Source of the DNA: Bacteroidia bacterium
GTDB taxonomy: Bacteria > Bacteroidota > Bacteroidia > NS11-12g > UBA955
Assembly: GCA_025450395.1 (NCBI GenBank)
Contig: JANWHK010000079.1
Span: 1 to 32,526 of the forward strand
Direction of reading: 5' to 3'
DNA: 32,526 bases
This document shows, piece by piece, positions 1-9,924 of this stretch. Both the position numbers and the translations under genes were made by a program. Under the pieces are notes generated by a model. The model was not told the origin of the DNA, did not search any database, and was given only the letters and a program-made list of their open reading frames with translations. Each line of letters opens with the position of its first letter. Position 1 is the stretch's first letter.

Positions 1-891
1 ACGAATGCTACCTGGGATGATTTTTGGTTGAATGAAGGGTTTACGGTTTATTTTGAGGAGCGTATCATGGAAAAGATATATGGAAAGAATTATGCGGATA
101 TGTTGTCTGAGATCAGTCTTGAAGAGCTCCATTTAACAATGGATGACCTGATGCGCACAGCCCCGGGGGATACCAAGCTTAAACTGAACCTGAAAGACCG
201 TAATCCCGATGATGGGGTAAGTGATATAGCGTACATCAAGGGTTGTATGTTTTTAAGGATGCTTGAGCAGAAATTCGGCAGGAAAACCTGGGATGCTTTT
301 TTGAAAAGTTATTTTGACCATTTTAAATGGAAGACTGTCACAACAGAACAATTCACAGATTACCTGCAGGCGAACCTCCTGGATAAATATCCAAGGGTAA
401 AGGTCAACTACAAGGAGTGGATATATGAGATTGGACTGCCAAAGAATTCCCCTGTCATCAACAGTGCAGAACTGGCGAGGGTGAAAAAGATGGCTTCTAA
501 TGTGAATACACATAAGCTTGTCAGTTATATTGATACAAGTGGGTTTACAACACACCACTGGATGCATTTGCTGCGCAACCTGGAACCAGATTCCATAAAA
601 AATGTGATGAAGGAATTGGATTCATTGTATCATTTAACAGTGAGCAATAATGCAGAGATACAGTGCGACTGGTACCTTCTGTGTATTACGAACAAGTATA
701 CGGAAGCATATCCATATATAGAAAAATACCTGCTCACAGTTGGTCGCCGTAAATTCCTGAAGCCCATGTATGAGCGCCTTGCTGCTACACCTGAAGGTCT
801 TGATATGGGAAGGAATATATTTTTCAAGGCTGAAAAAAGTTACCACGCCGTTTCACGGAATACATTGAAGTCTATTTTAAAAATGGAATAG
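1..891 (+). CDS. M1 family metallopeptidase / leukotriene A4 hydrolase-like aminopeptidase, C-terminal part (5' end outside window)
   Basis: Frame is open from base 1 (TNATWDDFWLNEGFTVYFEERI...). WLNEGFTVYFEER matches the M1 second zinc-ligand region (NEG(F/L)xxxxE), followed by an LTA4H-type helical C-terminal domain (VSYIDTSGFTTHHWMHLLRNL). Confidence 0.88.
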   Translation, partial: TNATWDDFWLNEGFTVYFEERIMEKIYGKNYADMLSEISLEELHLTMDDLMRTAPGDTKLKLNLKDRNPDDGVSDIAYIKGCMFLRMLEQKFGRKTWDAFLKSYFDHFKWKTVTTEQFTDYLQANLLDKYPRVKVNYKEWIYEIGLPKNSPVINSAELARVKKMASNVNTHKLVSYIDTSGFTTHHWMHLLRNLEPDSIKNVMKELDSLYHLTVSNNAEIQCDWYLLCITNKYTEAYPYIEKYLLTVGRRKFLKPMYERLAATPEGLDMGRNIFFKAEKSYHAVSRNTLKSILKME

Positions 892-943
892 TTATTGAAA
901 TACTAGAAATACTAAAAGCAAAATTATTCCGTTTTATTTATCA

Positions 944-2104
944 ATGTTCAGATACCTCGCTTTATTCATACCATTATCAATAAGTTTATCACCAGGTGTT
1001 TTTGGGCAAAATCATAAATCAAAAGGAATTGTCAAAGCCCCTGTTATCCTACAAAAAAGCCATAAACCGGATACTGCATCTCACGTGATCAAACCCGGTA
1101 TTCCTGCGGGCAATGAAAAACATTTCCAGGAAGTCCAAAGCCGGCTTACAAAACTCCTTGCTGAGAAAAAATTCTCATTGTTCGCTACACAGATGCGAAA
1201 TGCGTTGCACCAGTTTCCCGGAAATAAAAAACTACTTGAACTGAAAAAACAATTTGTCATACAGGATTATCAGTCAAGTGTCTTACACCAGGTCAGGTTG
1301 CCGGATGAAAAATATTTTGAGAAAAAACCGTCCCCGTCCTCTTGCCAACCGGGTATTGTCAATGCATTGGGACATCAATATGTTTTGGGCAGGATTAATT
1401 ATGTCAGGAGGCTTGCAGGTTTGTACGACAGTTGTGTTTTTGACCCGGCACTGAACAGGAGATGCCAGATGGCTTCACTGATGATAGATGCAAACGGCAA
1501 ACTGGATCATGCGCCTAAAAGCAACTGGAAATGTTATACAAAGGAAGGAGCATCGGTGTCGGCAAACAGTAATTTGTCAATGGGATATAACTTTGCGGAT
1601 GCAGTGATGGGCCAGATGGAAGACGATGGTTCAGGAAACGCTGCCTGCGGGCATAGGAGATGGATATTAAATCCTTATAACAACGTCTTCGGTCACGGCA
1701 GTACATTTAATGCCATGACCTTATCCGTATTCGGTGCAGGCGACCCTAAACTGGTCAAAAAAACCGGTTTTGTTGATACGCAGTTTATATGCTGGCCAAG
1801 CGCTGATTTTTTTCCGATTGACCTGGTGCCGGAAAGGTGGAGTTTCTCTCTTGCCAATGCCGATTTTTCGCAAGCTAAAGTGACAGTCATGTTAAACGGA
1901 AAACCACTAAAGGTGAAAATTGAACCAATGAAAGTCGGTTATGCCGTCAATACCCTTGTCTGGACTGTAGCCGAGGTGATTCAGGCGAATCAAGCCTATT
2001 CAGTAAGTATTTCGAGGGTAAAAGTGATTTCAGGCTGGGGCAGGAATGCCTCCGGTAATATGAGAACATATAGCTACCAGGTCATTCCGCTGCAAATTAA
2101 ATAG
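944..2104 (+). CDS. Secreted CAP (SCP/PR-1-like) domain protein
   Basis: N-terminal signal peptide (MFRYLALFIPLSISLSPGVFG). CAP-like motifs: INYVRRLAGL, LNRRCQMASLMIDANGKLDHAP, GHRRWILNPYNNVFGHGS. Confidence 0.75.
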   Translation: MFRYLALFIPLSISLSPGVFGQNHKSKGIVKAPVILQKSHKPDTASHVIKPGIPAGNEKHFQEVQSRLTKLLAEKKFSLFATQMRNALHQFPGNKKLLELKKQFVIQDYQSSVLHQVRLPDEKYFEKKPSPSSCQPGIVNALGHQYVLGRINYVRRLAGLYDSCVFDPALNRRCQMASLMIDANGKLDHAPKSNWKCYTKEGASVSANSNLSMGYNFADAVMGQMEDDGSGNAACGHRRWILNPYNNVFGHGSTFNAMTLSVFGAGDPKLVKKTGFVDTQFICWPSADFFPIDLVPERWSFSLANADFSQAKVTVMLNGKPLKVKIEPMKVGYAVNTLVWTVAEVIQANQAYSVSISRVKVISGWGRNASGNMRTYSYQVIPLQIK

Positions 2105-2109
2105 AATTT

Positions 2110-3513
2110 TCATGATCTTCTGTGCAGCAACGCTACAGATTCCACGTGGTGGGTATGTGGGAACATATCTACTGGCTGTATTTTCGCGACCTTGTAATTT
2201 GTATCCAATAACGCAATATCCCTCGCCTGGGTGGCGGAATTGCAACTGACATAAACAATCCGGTCAGGCAATAATTCATTGATCTTGGCAACAACATCCG
2301 GATGCATGCCATCCCTTGGCGGGTCGGTTATGATCACATCCGGCCTGCCATGTTTCTTTACCAGCTCATCATTCAATATATGTTTCATGTCACCGGCGTA
2401 GAAAGAAGTATTTTCAAGTTGATTGATAACAGCATTTTCCCTGGCATCGCTGATGGCTGATTCAACATATTCAATTCCTACGACCTGGCGGCACTGCCTG
2501 GCTACAAATTGTGCAATGGTGCCGGTTCCTGTATAGAGGTCATACACAGTTTCCTCGCCTTTAAGGCTGGCAAAATCCCTTGTGATCTGGTATAATGTGA
2601 GTGCTTGCCTGGCGTTGGTCTGGAAGAAGGATTGCGGTCTTATCTTGAATACAAGATCCTCCATTTTTTCCTGCAAATATCCCTTGCCTTTATATGTAAT
2701 CACTTCAAGGTCGCTCCAGGTATCATTCTTTTTGCCGTTGATGACATAACACCATTCCGTGACTTCTGGAATTTCAGGAGCCAAAGTCTCAAACATGGCT
2801 TCTATGATTTCTTTCTGGTCCTCATAGACTATCAGGACCACCATCCATTCATTTTCTGAAGTGCAACGCAACATCAGGTTCCTCAGGAACCCGTTTTGCT
2901 GCCTGATATCGAAAAAGGACAGGCCGTGCTGTATACCGTAGGATTTAACCTTGTCCCTGATAAGGTTGGCAAGAGGAGGGGCCAGGTAACAGACTTCAAG
3001 GTCCAGCACCTTGTCGAACATTCCCGGCACGTGGAATCCCAGGGCTGGTATACGTTGCGGGTTGGTCTTGTCGAAATGTTCTTCCCAGGCCTTATTGCTG
3101 AACGTAAATTCGAGTTTATTGCGATAGTGATATACAGCCTCGCTGCCTATGATAGGAAGGAACTCCCCGACATCCACTTTAGCAATTCGCTGCATATCGT
3201 TCTTCACCTGCTCTTCCTTGAATGCGAGTTGGGAGTTGTATTGCACGTGTTGCCACTTGCATCCCCCGCAGGTGCCAAAATGCGGGCACTTGGGTTCGGT
3301 GCGCATTGGGGAAGCGTGTATTAAACGCCTGATTGTACCCTCTGCATAAGATTGCTTTTGTTTTGTCACCCACACATCCGCGATATCCCCCGGCGCAGCG
3401 AAAGGTATGAATATGACCTTCCCATCGTGCCTGGTGACTGATTTCCCTTCAGCAGCTGCTGAGGTGATTTCAATTTGTTCTATTAAGAAGGGTTTTTGTT
3501 TTTTACCGGACAA
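2110..3513 (-). CDS. rlmD: 23S rRNA (uracil-C5)-methyltransferase, RlmD/TrmA family
   Basis: TRAM-like N-terminus, Fe-S cysteines (CPHFGTCGGCKWQHV), SAM site (VYDLYTGTGTIAQFVA), catalytic DPPRDGMHPDV and YVSCNSATQARD. Confidence 0.88.
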   Translation of the reverse strand: MSGKKQKPFLIEQIEITSAAAEGKSVTRHDGKVIFIPFAAPGDIADVWVTKQKQSYAEGTIRRLIHASPMRTEPKCPHFGTCGGCKWQHVQYNSQLAFKEEQVKNDMQRIAKVDVGEFLPIIGSEAVYHYRNKLEFTFSNKAWEEHFDKTNPQRIPALGFHVPGMFDKVLDLEVCYLAPPLANLIRDKVKSYGIQHGLSFFDIRQQNGFLRNLMLRCTSENEWMVVLIVYEDQKEIIEAMFETLAPEIPEVTEWCYVINGKKNDTWSDLEVITYKGKGYLQEKMEDLVFKIRPQSFFQTNARQALTLYQITRDFASLKGEETVYDLYTGTGTIAQFVARQCRQVVGIEYVESAISDARENAVINQLENTSFYAGDMKHILNDELVKKHGRPDVIITDPPRDGMHPDVVAKINELLPDRIVYVSCNSATQARDIALLDTNYKVAKIQPVDMFPHTHHVESVALLHRRS

Positions 3514-3532
3514 AATGTATGGAGTGGGGAAC

Positions 3533-4069
3533 CTATTGTTGGATGACTTTGTTCATGATACTGTTAAATACGGTTGTATCCAGGTATCCTGAGTAAGGTT
3601 CGATTTTGGTATTGTCTGCAAGGGTTTTCCATACATAGGTCATTGGATAACCTGGTATCCTGCCGCCCTTGTTGAGATATTTCGCCAACTGGTCGGAGTT
3701 TAGGGTCTGTTCATTGATGGTGTATGAAGCATTGATTTCAGGATTGAATTTCACGCCGACAAAATACTTGTTCATTTTTTTTACGACATTCGGGTTTTCA
3801 TAAGTCTGTTTATCCATCACCTTGCACCATCCACACCAGTCAGTATAGACGTCGACTACCAGTATCTTCTTTTCTTTTTTTGCTTTGAGATATCCTTCTG
3901 TCATGTTGTACCATTTGATACCATTATGAGCAGTTTCGCCGGTTTCGGTCTTTGCTACCGTTTTTTTAGCAGCTTTCTTTTTGGGTTTAGGTTGTTGTGA
4001 GAAATCAGCGGAACTGATACCTATCACCAGTAAAAGGGCCAGGGAAATAAATAAGATTTTGCGTGCCAT
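3533..4069 (-). CDS. Secreted thioredoxin-family protein
   Basis: Signal peptide (MARKILFISLALLLVIGISSADFS), thioredoxin motif VDVYTDWCGWCKVMD, PGYPMTYVW with cis-Pro region. Confidence 0.85.
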   Translation of the reverse strand: MARKILFISLALLLVIGISSADFSQQPKPKKKAAKKTVAKTETGETAHNGIKWYNMTEGYLKAKKEKKILVVDVYTDWCGWCKVMDKQTYENPNVVKKMNKYFVGVKFNPEINASYTINEQTLNSDQLAKYLNKGGRIPGYPMTYVWKTLADNTKIEPYSGYLDTTVFNSIMNKVIQQ

Positions 4070-4187
4070 GTTGTCTATAAGATTGTTATACTACAAAGCT
4101 ATACAAAAAACAAGCCAAAAAAAACGCCTTTCATCTAAGAGATTTAATTTTCGTCAAAATTGTATAAGAAAACAGGAAAAATTTCGT

Positions 4188-4195
4188 TATTTTTG
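4188..4195 (+). promoter_or_regulatory. Candidate Bacteroidota -7 element (TATTTTTG) upstream of the DUF4175 gene
   Basis: Exact TAnnTTTG match 20 bp before the ATG at 4216. The nearest TTG at 4160..4162 gives a slightly long spacer (25 nt). Confidence 0.4.
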
Positions 4196-4215
4196 TTTGT
4201 AGATTACCCCTGATA

Positions 4216-7200
4216 ATGCCTGATTCCAAAAACATGTTGCACGAAAAGCTGGATGAATTCATCCGGAAATATTATCTCAACCGCCTGTTGCAGGGTTTAT
4301 TGCTGGGTTTAGGTGGTTTACTCGCTTTTTTTATAATGGCTTCCGTGATTGAGTACTTCGGACATTTCGGCTCAGTGATAAGGGGCATATTGTTTTTCGG
4401 ATTTATCATTTTCTCCCTTGTCATTGTATTTAAATTCATAGCTATTCCATTGCTGAAATGGATGAAAGTAGGCAAGGTGTTGTCATACAATAAGGCATCG
4501 GAACTTATAGGCAGCCACTTTCCCGAAATAAGGGACAAACTGCTGAACACCCTGCAATTGCAGGAACAGGCAAATACTTCTGACAGTGACTTGCTGATAG
4601 CCAGTATCAACCAAAGGATCAATAACCTGAGCCCTTTCAGGTTTTCAACGGCCATTGATTTAAAGTCCTCAGCCAGGAAATACGGGAAATATACATTGTT
4701 GCCATTGGCTTTATTATTGGCGATACTCATCTTCCAAAGCAGCATGATCACTAAACCTGTTGACAGGATATTGAGTTATGACCGGCAATTTGTCAAGGAA
4801 GCCCCTTTTGAATTTATACTCAAAACCAGGAACCTGGAGGTATTAAAAAACTCTGACCTGGTGATAGAAATGGAAACAAGTGGCAAGAACCTGCCAGCTG
4901 ATGTTTTTGTGAATATTGACCAGCACCTGATCAAGATGGAGAAGACCGGTAAAAATACCTTCTCATACAGTATGCCCAACCTCACGTCCGATCACCATTT
5001 CTTTTTTTCGGATGGCGAGTACCAATCACTTACATACAATATCAAGGTATTGCCAAACCCGACACTGGTGAATTTCAAGGTGAACCTGATTTACCCAGCC
5101 TATATTAATAAAAAGCCGGAAGTCATTCACAATATAGGCGATCTGACAGTGCCTTTAGGTACAGAGATTGAATGGGTATTCAATACCAAGGACGCCGACA
5201 AGGTCAGTTTCCAATTGGATAATAAAATGATTGAGACCCTGAGAGCAGACAATCATTTTACCGTGAAGCAGAATATCAGGAAAAGTGCCAACTATTACCT
5301 GCAATTGCACAACCAGTATGTAGACAAACGCGACACAATCAAGTATGCCCTTCAGGTGGTTCCTGACAGGTATCCGGGTATAGTTGCAGAACAACAGCCT
5401 GATTCCATTAATCCATTCATTTATTATTTTTACGGAAAAGCCGATGATGATTACGGTATCAGTAAATTGAATTTTGTATATAAAAATGTAACAAAACAGG
5501 ATGGCTTGAAATATTTACCTGTCACCATCGGAAAATCGACGGATGAGATTTTTTATTACATGGTGGACCTGAAAACATTGATAAAGCTTGATGGAGATGA
5601 ATTTGAATATTATTTTGAGGTATGGGACAATGATGGCGTCAATGGTAAAAAATCGTCTAAATCACAGGTATTTAAGACTGTTTCTCCTGACCAGAAGGAA
5701 TTAAGGGCTGATGCCGAAAACAGCAGCAAATCCATAAAAAGCAAGATGCAGGAGGCAATGAAAGAGATCCAGATATTGCAGAAACGCACCAATGAGCTGA
5801 ATAAGGAATTGATGGAGAGTGATAACCTGGATTGGCAGCAACAGCAAAAACTCAAGGATTTTGTCGCGGAACAGAAAAAACTGGAGGCCAAGGTTGAGCA
5901 GTTGAAAAATGAAAACAAGGTAAAGAATGAAAAGGAAAAACAACTGAATCGTGAGGAAGAGGAACTGCTACAGAAGCAGAAGGAACTTGAAAAACTATTC
6001 AATGAGATCATGACCCCGGAAATGAAGGAACTGTTAAAGAAGCTGGAGGACATGATGAGAGAGCAGAATAAGGAAGGCATACAACAACAGCTTGAAAAGA
6101 TGAAGCTGAACAACGAGGATATGAAAAAACAGCTGGACAGGACGCTGGAGCAGTATAAACAGTTGGAAATTGAAAAGAATATCAATGAACAGGTCAATGA
6201 ATTGAATAAACTGGCGGAAAAGCAGGAAGAATTGGCGAAGAAAACCTTAGAGAAATCAGAATCCAATGAAGAATTGAAAAAGCAACAGGATGAGATCAAT
6301 AAGAAGTTTGAAGAGATACAGAATGAGATAAAGAAGATTGAGGAAAAGAACCAGGAACTGGAAACTCCACTTAAGCTGGATGATACCAAAAAGGAGCAGG
6401 AGGATATTAAGGAAAGTCTTGGAGAAAGCAGTAAGAGCCTGGAAAAGAAACAAAATAAGAAAGCATCTGAAAACCAGAAAGAGAGTTCTGATGAGATGGA
6501 GGAGTTGGCCGAAAAGATGAAAAAGTCATTGGAGGAATCACAGGATGAACAGCAGGAAGAGGATTATTATACCTTAAGACAGATATTGGAGAACCTTATA
6601 GAACTGAGTGTTCAGGAGGAAGCCCTCATGCAGCAGATGAAGGACACAAGGACATACAGTCCCAAATTTGTGGAATTAAGTGCCAAGCAAAGGAAACTCA
6701 AGGAAAATGCAAAAATGGTGGAGGATTCACTTCTTGCCCTCAGCAAACGCCAGGTGCAGATACAGAGTTATATCAACAAGGAGATTACCAATATCAACCA
6801 TTACATGGACAAGTCCATACATCACTTTGGCAAAGTGGAGATTTCCGCGGGTGTGGCCCAACAGCAATATGTGATGACGGGATTGAATAACCTTGCAGTA
6901 ATGCTTAGTGAATCTCTCAAACAGATGCAGGAGCAGATGCAGGAAAAAAAGAAAAGCAGTTCCCAGTGTAAAAATCCGGGCAAAAAACCAGGCAAACCGG
7001 GCAAGAGTGGCAAACCGAAGATGGGTGGCATTAAAAAGATGCAGGATGAGATCAATAAGCAGATGCAGGAGATGAAGCAGGGTAAGCAACAGGGGAAAAG
7101 CCCGAGCAGTGAGCAGTTTGCCAGGATAGCCGCCCAACAGGAAGCACTCAGGAGGGAAATGGAAAGATTGGATAAAATGTTGAAGGAGGAAGGCAAACCC

Positions 7201-7536
7201 GGAGCTCTGGGGGATATGGAGAAAACAAGGAAATTAATGGAACAGCAGGAAAAGGATCTGGTGAACAAGCAGATCAATCCTGAAACCATGAAAAGAATGG
7301 AGGAAATTGATACACGCCTTCTGGAGCATGAAAAAGCCGAGCGGGAGCAAAACCAGGATAACGAAAGGGAAGCAGAGCAGGCAAAAGATATCAATAATGA
7401 AATGCCCCCTGCCATTAAAGCATACCTGGAGAAAAAGGCCAGGGAGATGGAATTGTTGAGAAGCGTTCCAAGCGAGTTGTCCCCTTATTACAAGGACAGG
7501 GTGAGGGTATATTTCAAAAAGGTAGGGAACAATTGA
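4216..7536 (+). CDS. DUF4175-like membrane protein with long coiled coil (1106 aa)
   Basis: Two N-terminal hydrophobic segments plus a third near residue 160, a beta-rich periplasmic-like region, then about 500 residues of K/E/Q-rich heptad sequence. Family call is from recall of Bacteroidota DUF4175 architecture. Confidence 0.7.
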   Translation: MPDSKNMLHEKLDEFIRKYYLNRLLQGLLLGLGGLLAFFIMASVIEYFGHFGSVIRGILFFGFIIFSLVIVFKFIAIPLLKWMKVGKVLSYNKASELIGSHFPEIRDKLLNTLQLQEQANTSDSDLLIASINQRINNLSPFRFSTAIDLKSSARKYGKYTLLPLALLLAILIFQSSMITKPVDRILSYDRQFVKEAPFEFILKTRNLEVLKNSDLVIEMETSGKNLPADVFVNIDQHLIKMEKTGKNTFSYSMPNLTSDHHFFFSDGEYQSLTYNIKVLPNPTLVNFKVNLIYPAYINKKPEVIHNIGDLTVPLGTEIEWVFNTKDADKVSFQLDNKMIETLRADNHFTVKQNIRKSANYYLQLHNQYVDKRDTIKYALQVVPDRYPGIVAEQQPDSINPFIYYFYGKADDDYGISKLNFVYKNVTKQDGLKYLPVTIGKSTDEIFYYMVDLKTLIKLDGDEFEYYFEVWDNDGVNGKKSSKSQVFKTVSPDQKELRADAENSSKSIKSKMQEAMKEIQILQKRTNELNKELMESDNLDWQQQQKLKDFVAEQKKLEAKVEQLKNENKVKNEKEKQLNREEEELLQKQKELEKLFNEIMTPEMKELLKKLEDMMREQNKEGIQQQLEKMKLNNEDMKKQLDRTLEQYKQLEIEKNINEQVNELNKLAEKQEELAKKTLEKSESNEELKKQQDEINKKFEEIQNEIKKIEEKNQELETPLKLDDTKKEQEDIKESLGESSKSLEKKQNKKASENQKESSDEMEELAEKMKKSLEESQDEQQEEDYYTLRQILENLIELSVQEEALMQQMKDTRTYSPKFVELSAKQRKLKENAKMVEDSLLALSKRQVQIQSYINKEITNINHYMDKSIHHFGKVEISAGVAQQQYVMTGLNNLAVMLSESLKQMQEQMQEKKKSSSQCKNPGKKPGKPGKSGKPKMGGIKKMQDEINKQMQEMKQGKQQGKSPSSEQFARIAAQQEALRREMERLDKMLKEEGKPGALGDMEKTRKLMEQQEKDLVNKQINPETMKRMEEIDTRLLEHEKAEREQNQDNEREAEQAKDINNEMPPAIKAYLEKKAREMELLRSVPSELSPYYKDRVRVYFKKVGNN

Positions 7537-7537
7537 T

Positions 7538-8200
7538 ATGCCTGTTGTTCTGTGCATAGAAACTTCTTCGCCTATTTGTTCAGTCGCCCTTATCTATCGT
7601 GAAGAAGTAGTTTATAAGGAGAGCCTGAAGGCTCAGGCGCATGCGGAAGTGCTTTCAGACCTGGTTCTGGATTGTTTAAATCAGGCAGGTTTGACTTTTA
7701 AGGACCTCCAGGCAGTCGCCATCAGTGAAGGACCTGGTTCCTATACCGGCCTGAGGATCGGCACAAGTACCGCCAAGGGATTGTGTTTTGCCCTGGGGAT
7801 CCCATTAATAAGTATCAGCACCCTTAAAATAATCGCCCGGGCAGCCCTGGAAAAAGGAGCAGGGAATCTTATATGGCCAATGATAGATGCGCGGCGAATG
7901 GAAGTGTACCACTGTGTATTTGACCAAAAGCTAAATGCCTTGACACAGGTTCAGAACGGTATTATTACAGATATTGACTTTGTACCGGTCATGGTAGACA
8001 GCCAGACCGTCATTTGTGGTGATGGTTCGGCCAAGGCGTCAGATATCCTGAAGCTGCAGCATATTGATGTGCATGCAAATGCTTTAACCATGTGTTATAT
8101 GGCATTGGACGCCTATATGGAGGGTCATTTTGCAGACCTGGTTACGTATGAACCGTTTTATTTAAAACAGGCCAATATCACCGCTCCTAAAACTAATTGA
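7538..8200 (+). CDS. tsaB: tRNA threonylcarbamoyladenosine biosynthesis protein TsaB
   Basis: ILCIETSSPICSVAL, SEGPGSYTGLRIGTSTAKGLCFALGIPLISISTL and WPMIDARRMEVYHCVFD are TsaB hallmarks. Starts 1 nt after the upstream stop. Confidence 0.95.
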   Translation: MPVVLCIETSSPICSVALIYREEVVYKESLKAQAHAEVLSDLVLDCLNQAGLTFKDLQAVAISEGPGSYTGLRIGTSTAKGLCFALGIPLISISTLKIIARAALEKGAGNLIWPMIDARRMEVYHCVFDQKLNALTQVQNGIITDIDFVPVMVDSQTVICGDGSAKASDILKLQHIDVHANALTMCYMALDAYMEGHFADLVTYEPFYLKQANITAPKTN

Positions 8201-8238
8201 CTTTCCAAAACGCCTGTCTTATTCAAGATTGTGGGCAT

Positions 8239-8268
8239 AAAAAAAGCCCTCCAGTATTGGAAGGCTTT
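8239..8268 (-). terminator. Rho-independent terminator downstream of the TSP3/OmpA-like gene (possibly bidirectional)
   Basis: Stem AAAGCCCTCCA/TTGGAAGGCTTT with one mismatch and a 4-nt loop. The A-run at 8239-8245 is a T-run on the minus strand. Confidence 0.75.
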
Positions 8269-8286
8269 CTAAAAGATTTTTATAGC

Positions 8287-9789
8287 TTATTGAAGTTTTA
8301 ATTCAATTGTGTTTTTAACTTCAGTACCAGCATTGTAATTGGTAATGATCCTGTCGCGGGAGATACCGAATTTCTCAGTCAGGAATTTGATGATCTCATC
8401 CATGCAACGTGTATTGGCAGCAGCGTTGTATTTAGAGCTTTTACCTGCAGGGCCGTTAAGTATCAGTTTTTTGTCAGGACATTGTTTCATTTTGTCAACT
8501 ACCATGTATAATTGGGCTTTCACTTCCTTGGTCAGGCAGTTGTTGCCAATTGTTATAGGTGCAAATGATACGTTATCGCAATTGCAGCAAAGTTTGATTT
8601 CAATACCGTTGTTGTCAACCAAGGCTCCTGGTGAAGAGTTTAATTCCCTGTCCCTGTGGTCAGGTACATTGTCACCATCACTGTCTGCAGCAACACCATT
8701 TTCGTCAACAGCAACACCTCTATCGGTGAATGGTTCTTTATCCTGGCAATCAGGCACACCATCCATGTCAGTGTCAACAGCCATACCGTTACCGTATACC
8801 ATACATGAATCAGGTGTATTGTTTTCCTGGTCAAAGCAATTGGATACATGGTCATTATCTGTATCTACACCAAGGCAGTCAGTTTTCTTTTTAACATCCG
8901 CCATTTGGTCATAAATAGATTCAACCGGGCTCAACCAATCATAATGCTGAGGATTCTTCGCTCCGAATTTAAATCCTAAACTAGCACGTAAGAAACCATA
9001 GGAGTCAAACCACCTGTTTTGAAAGATCTGGGTATTGTATACATCAATGTCATCACTTCTCAACCATGTGTGACGGTATTCCAGTCCAAGGTCAAACCTT
9101 CTGCTGAGGTAATGTTTGAAACCAAAACCCATTGGGATGATGAAGTGTCTTCCCTGGTAATCTTCTTCAACTTCTTTACCCAGGTTAGGATTCAAGCTGC
9201 CTTGTCCGAAATAGGAGGTAAGGTAATAGTCGCCTGTAAATAATCTCTGATCCGTGAATTTAGCGTTGGATTTGAAACTGGCCTGGCCAAAACCGAGGAA
9301 CAGATACATCTGTGTTTTACGCAATGGGCGCAGGAAGGAGATATTTCCAAGTGTGAAATGCATTTGTACATTCCAGTCCTGAACCTTGCTTATAAACCTG
9401 AAATTGTCTTTAAACAGGGTTGGAGATTGAAAATCCCTCTGGCCCCTTAATTTGGCGAAGTTATATTCAGCCCTCAAAGCAAAAGTCTGTGAAATCGAGT
9501 ATTTAATATACGGAGCGATATCCCAACCCAATTGCTTTTTGTCAGCATCACCAAAGAAAACGGAAGTACCGGCCATCAGACCTATAGTCCATTTTTTGGC
9601 TCTTCTGTCCTGGTAATAAGCGGCTTGCAGGTATTGACCTGAATCCAGCTTTTTGTCAGACACCCATTTTGTACGAGCGTAAGGGTGGCGTTTCCAATGT
9701 TTTGTAGTATCCTGGCTTGAACTCTGCCCAAATGCTGCTGATAACGTAAGACTGCATAAACCGAGAATTGTTAGTTTTAATAATTTCAT
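8287..9789 (-). CDS. Outer-membrane beta-barrel protein with TSP type-3 (Ca-binding) repeats and OmpA-like C-terminal domain
   Basis: Signal peptide, barrel-like segments, repeats VDTDNDHVSNCFDQ / VDTDMDGVPDCQDKEPF / ADSDGDNVPDHRDRE, C-terminal OmpA-like fold (YNAAANTRCMDEIIKFLTEKFGISRDRI). Confidence 0.85.
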   Translation of the reverse strand: MKLLKLTILGLCSLTLSAAFGQSSSQDTTKHWKRHPYARTKWVSDKKLDSGQYLQAAYYQDRRAKKWTIGLMAGTSVFFGDADKKQLGWDIAPYIKYSISQTFALRAEYNFAKLRGQRDFQSPTLFKDNFRFISKVQDWNVQMHFTLGNISFLRPLRKTQMYLFLGFGQASFKSNAKFTDQRLFTGDYYLTSYFGQGSLNPNLGKEVEEDYQGRHFIIPMGFGFKHYLSRRFDLGLEYRHTWLRSDDIDVYNTQIFQNRWFDSYGFLRASLGFKFGAKNPQHYDWLSPVESIYDQMADVKKKTDCLGVDTDNDHVSNCFDQENNTPDSCMVYGNGMAVDTDMDGVPDCQDKEPFTDRGVAVDENGVAADSDGDNVPDHRDRELNSSPGALVDNNGIEIKLCCNCDNVSFAPITIGNNCLTKEVKAQLYMVVDKMKQCPDKKLILNGPAGKSSKYNAAANTRCMDEIIKFLTEKFGISRDRIITNYNAGTEVKNTIELKLQ

Positions 9790-9827
9790 GTTTGAAAAGA
9801 TTTGTTTTCTTTTAAATAATTAGTGCG

Positions 9828-9859
9828 CAAAAATACAGATAGATAGGTCAAAAAACAAA
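9828..9859 (-). promoter_or_regulatory. Bacteroidota-type promoter of the OmpA-like gene
   Basis: Minus strand reads TTTG-N20-TATTTTTG (CAAA at 9856..9859, CAAAAATA at 9828..9835 on +), about 40 bp upstream of the start codon. Confidence 0.7.
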
Positions 9860-9924
9860 TAGGTAACTTAAAAATAATTTACCCGTTTAAGTGAATAAAC
9901 CTTAAACTACTAGTTATCAGGGGT

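Noticed and set aside
897-914. GAAATACTA x2 tandem 9-mer between the M1 peptidase and CAP genes
   Set aside because: Only two copies in AT-rich sequence; not related to the 7-mer family.
5610-6389. 259-aa minus-strand ORF rich in Ser/Phe/Cys, plus other antisense ORFs within 5610..7415
   Set aside because: Mirror image of the K/E/Q-rich coiled-coil codons of the DUF4175 gene (GAA/AAG/CAG read as TTC/CTT/CTG). No domain logic, initiation context or independent support.
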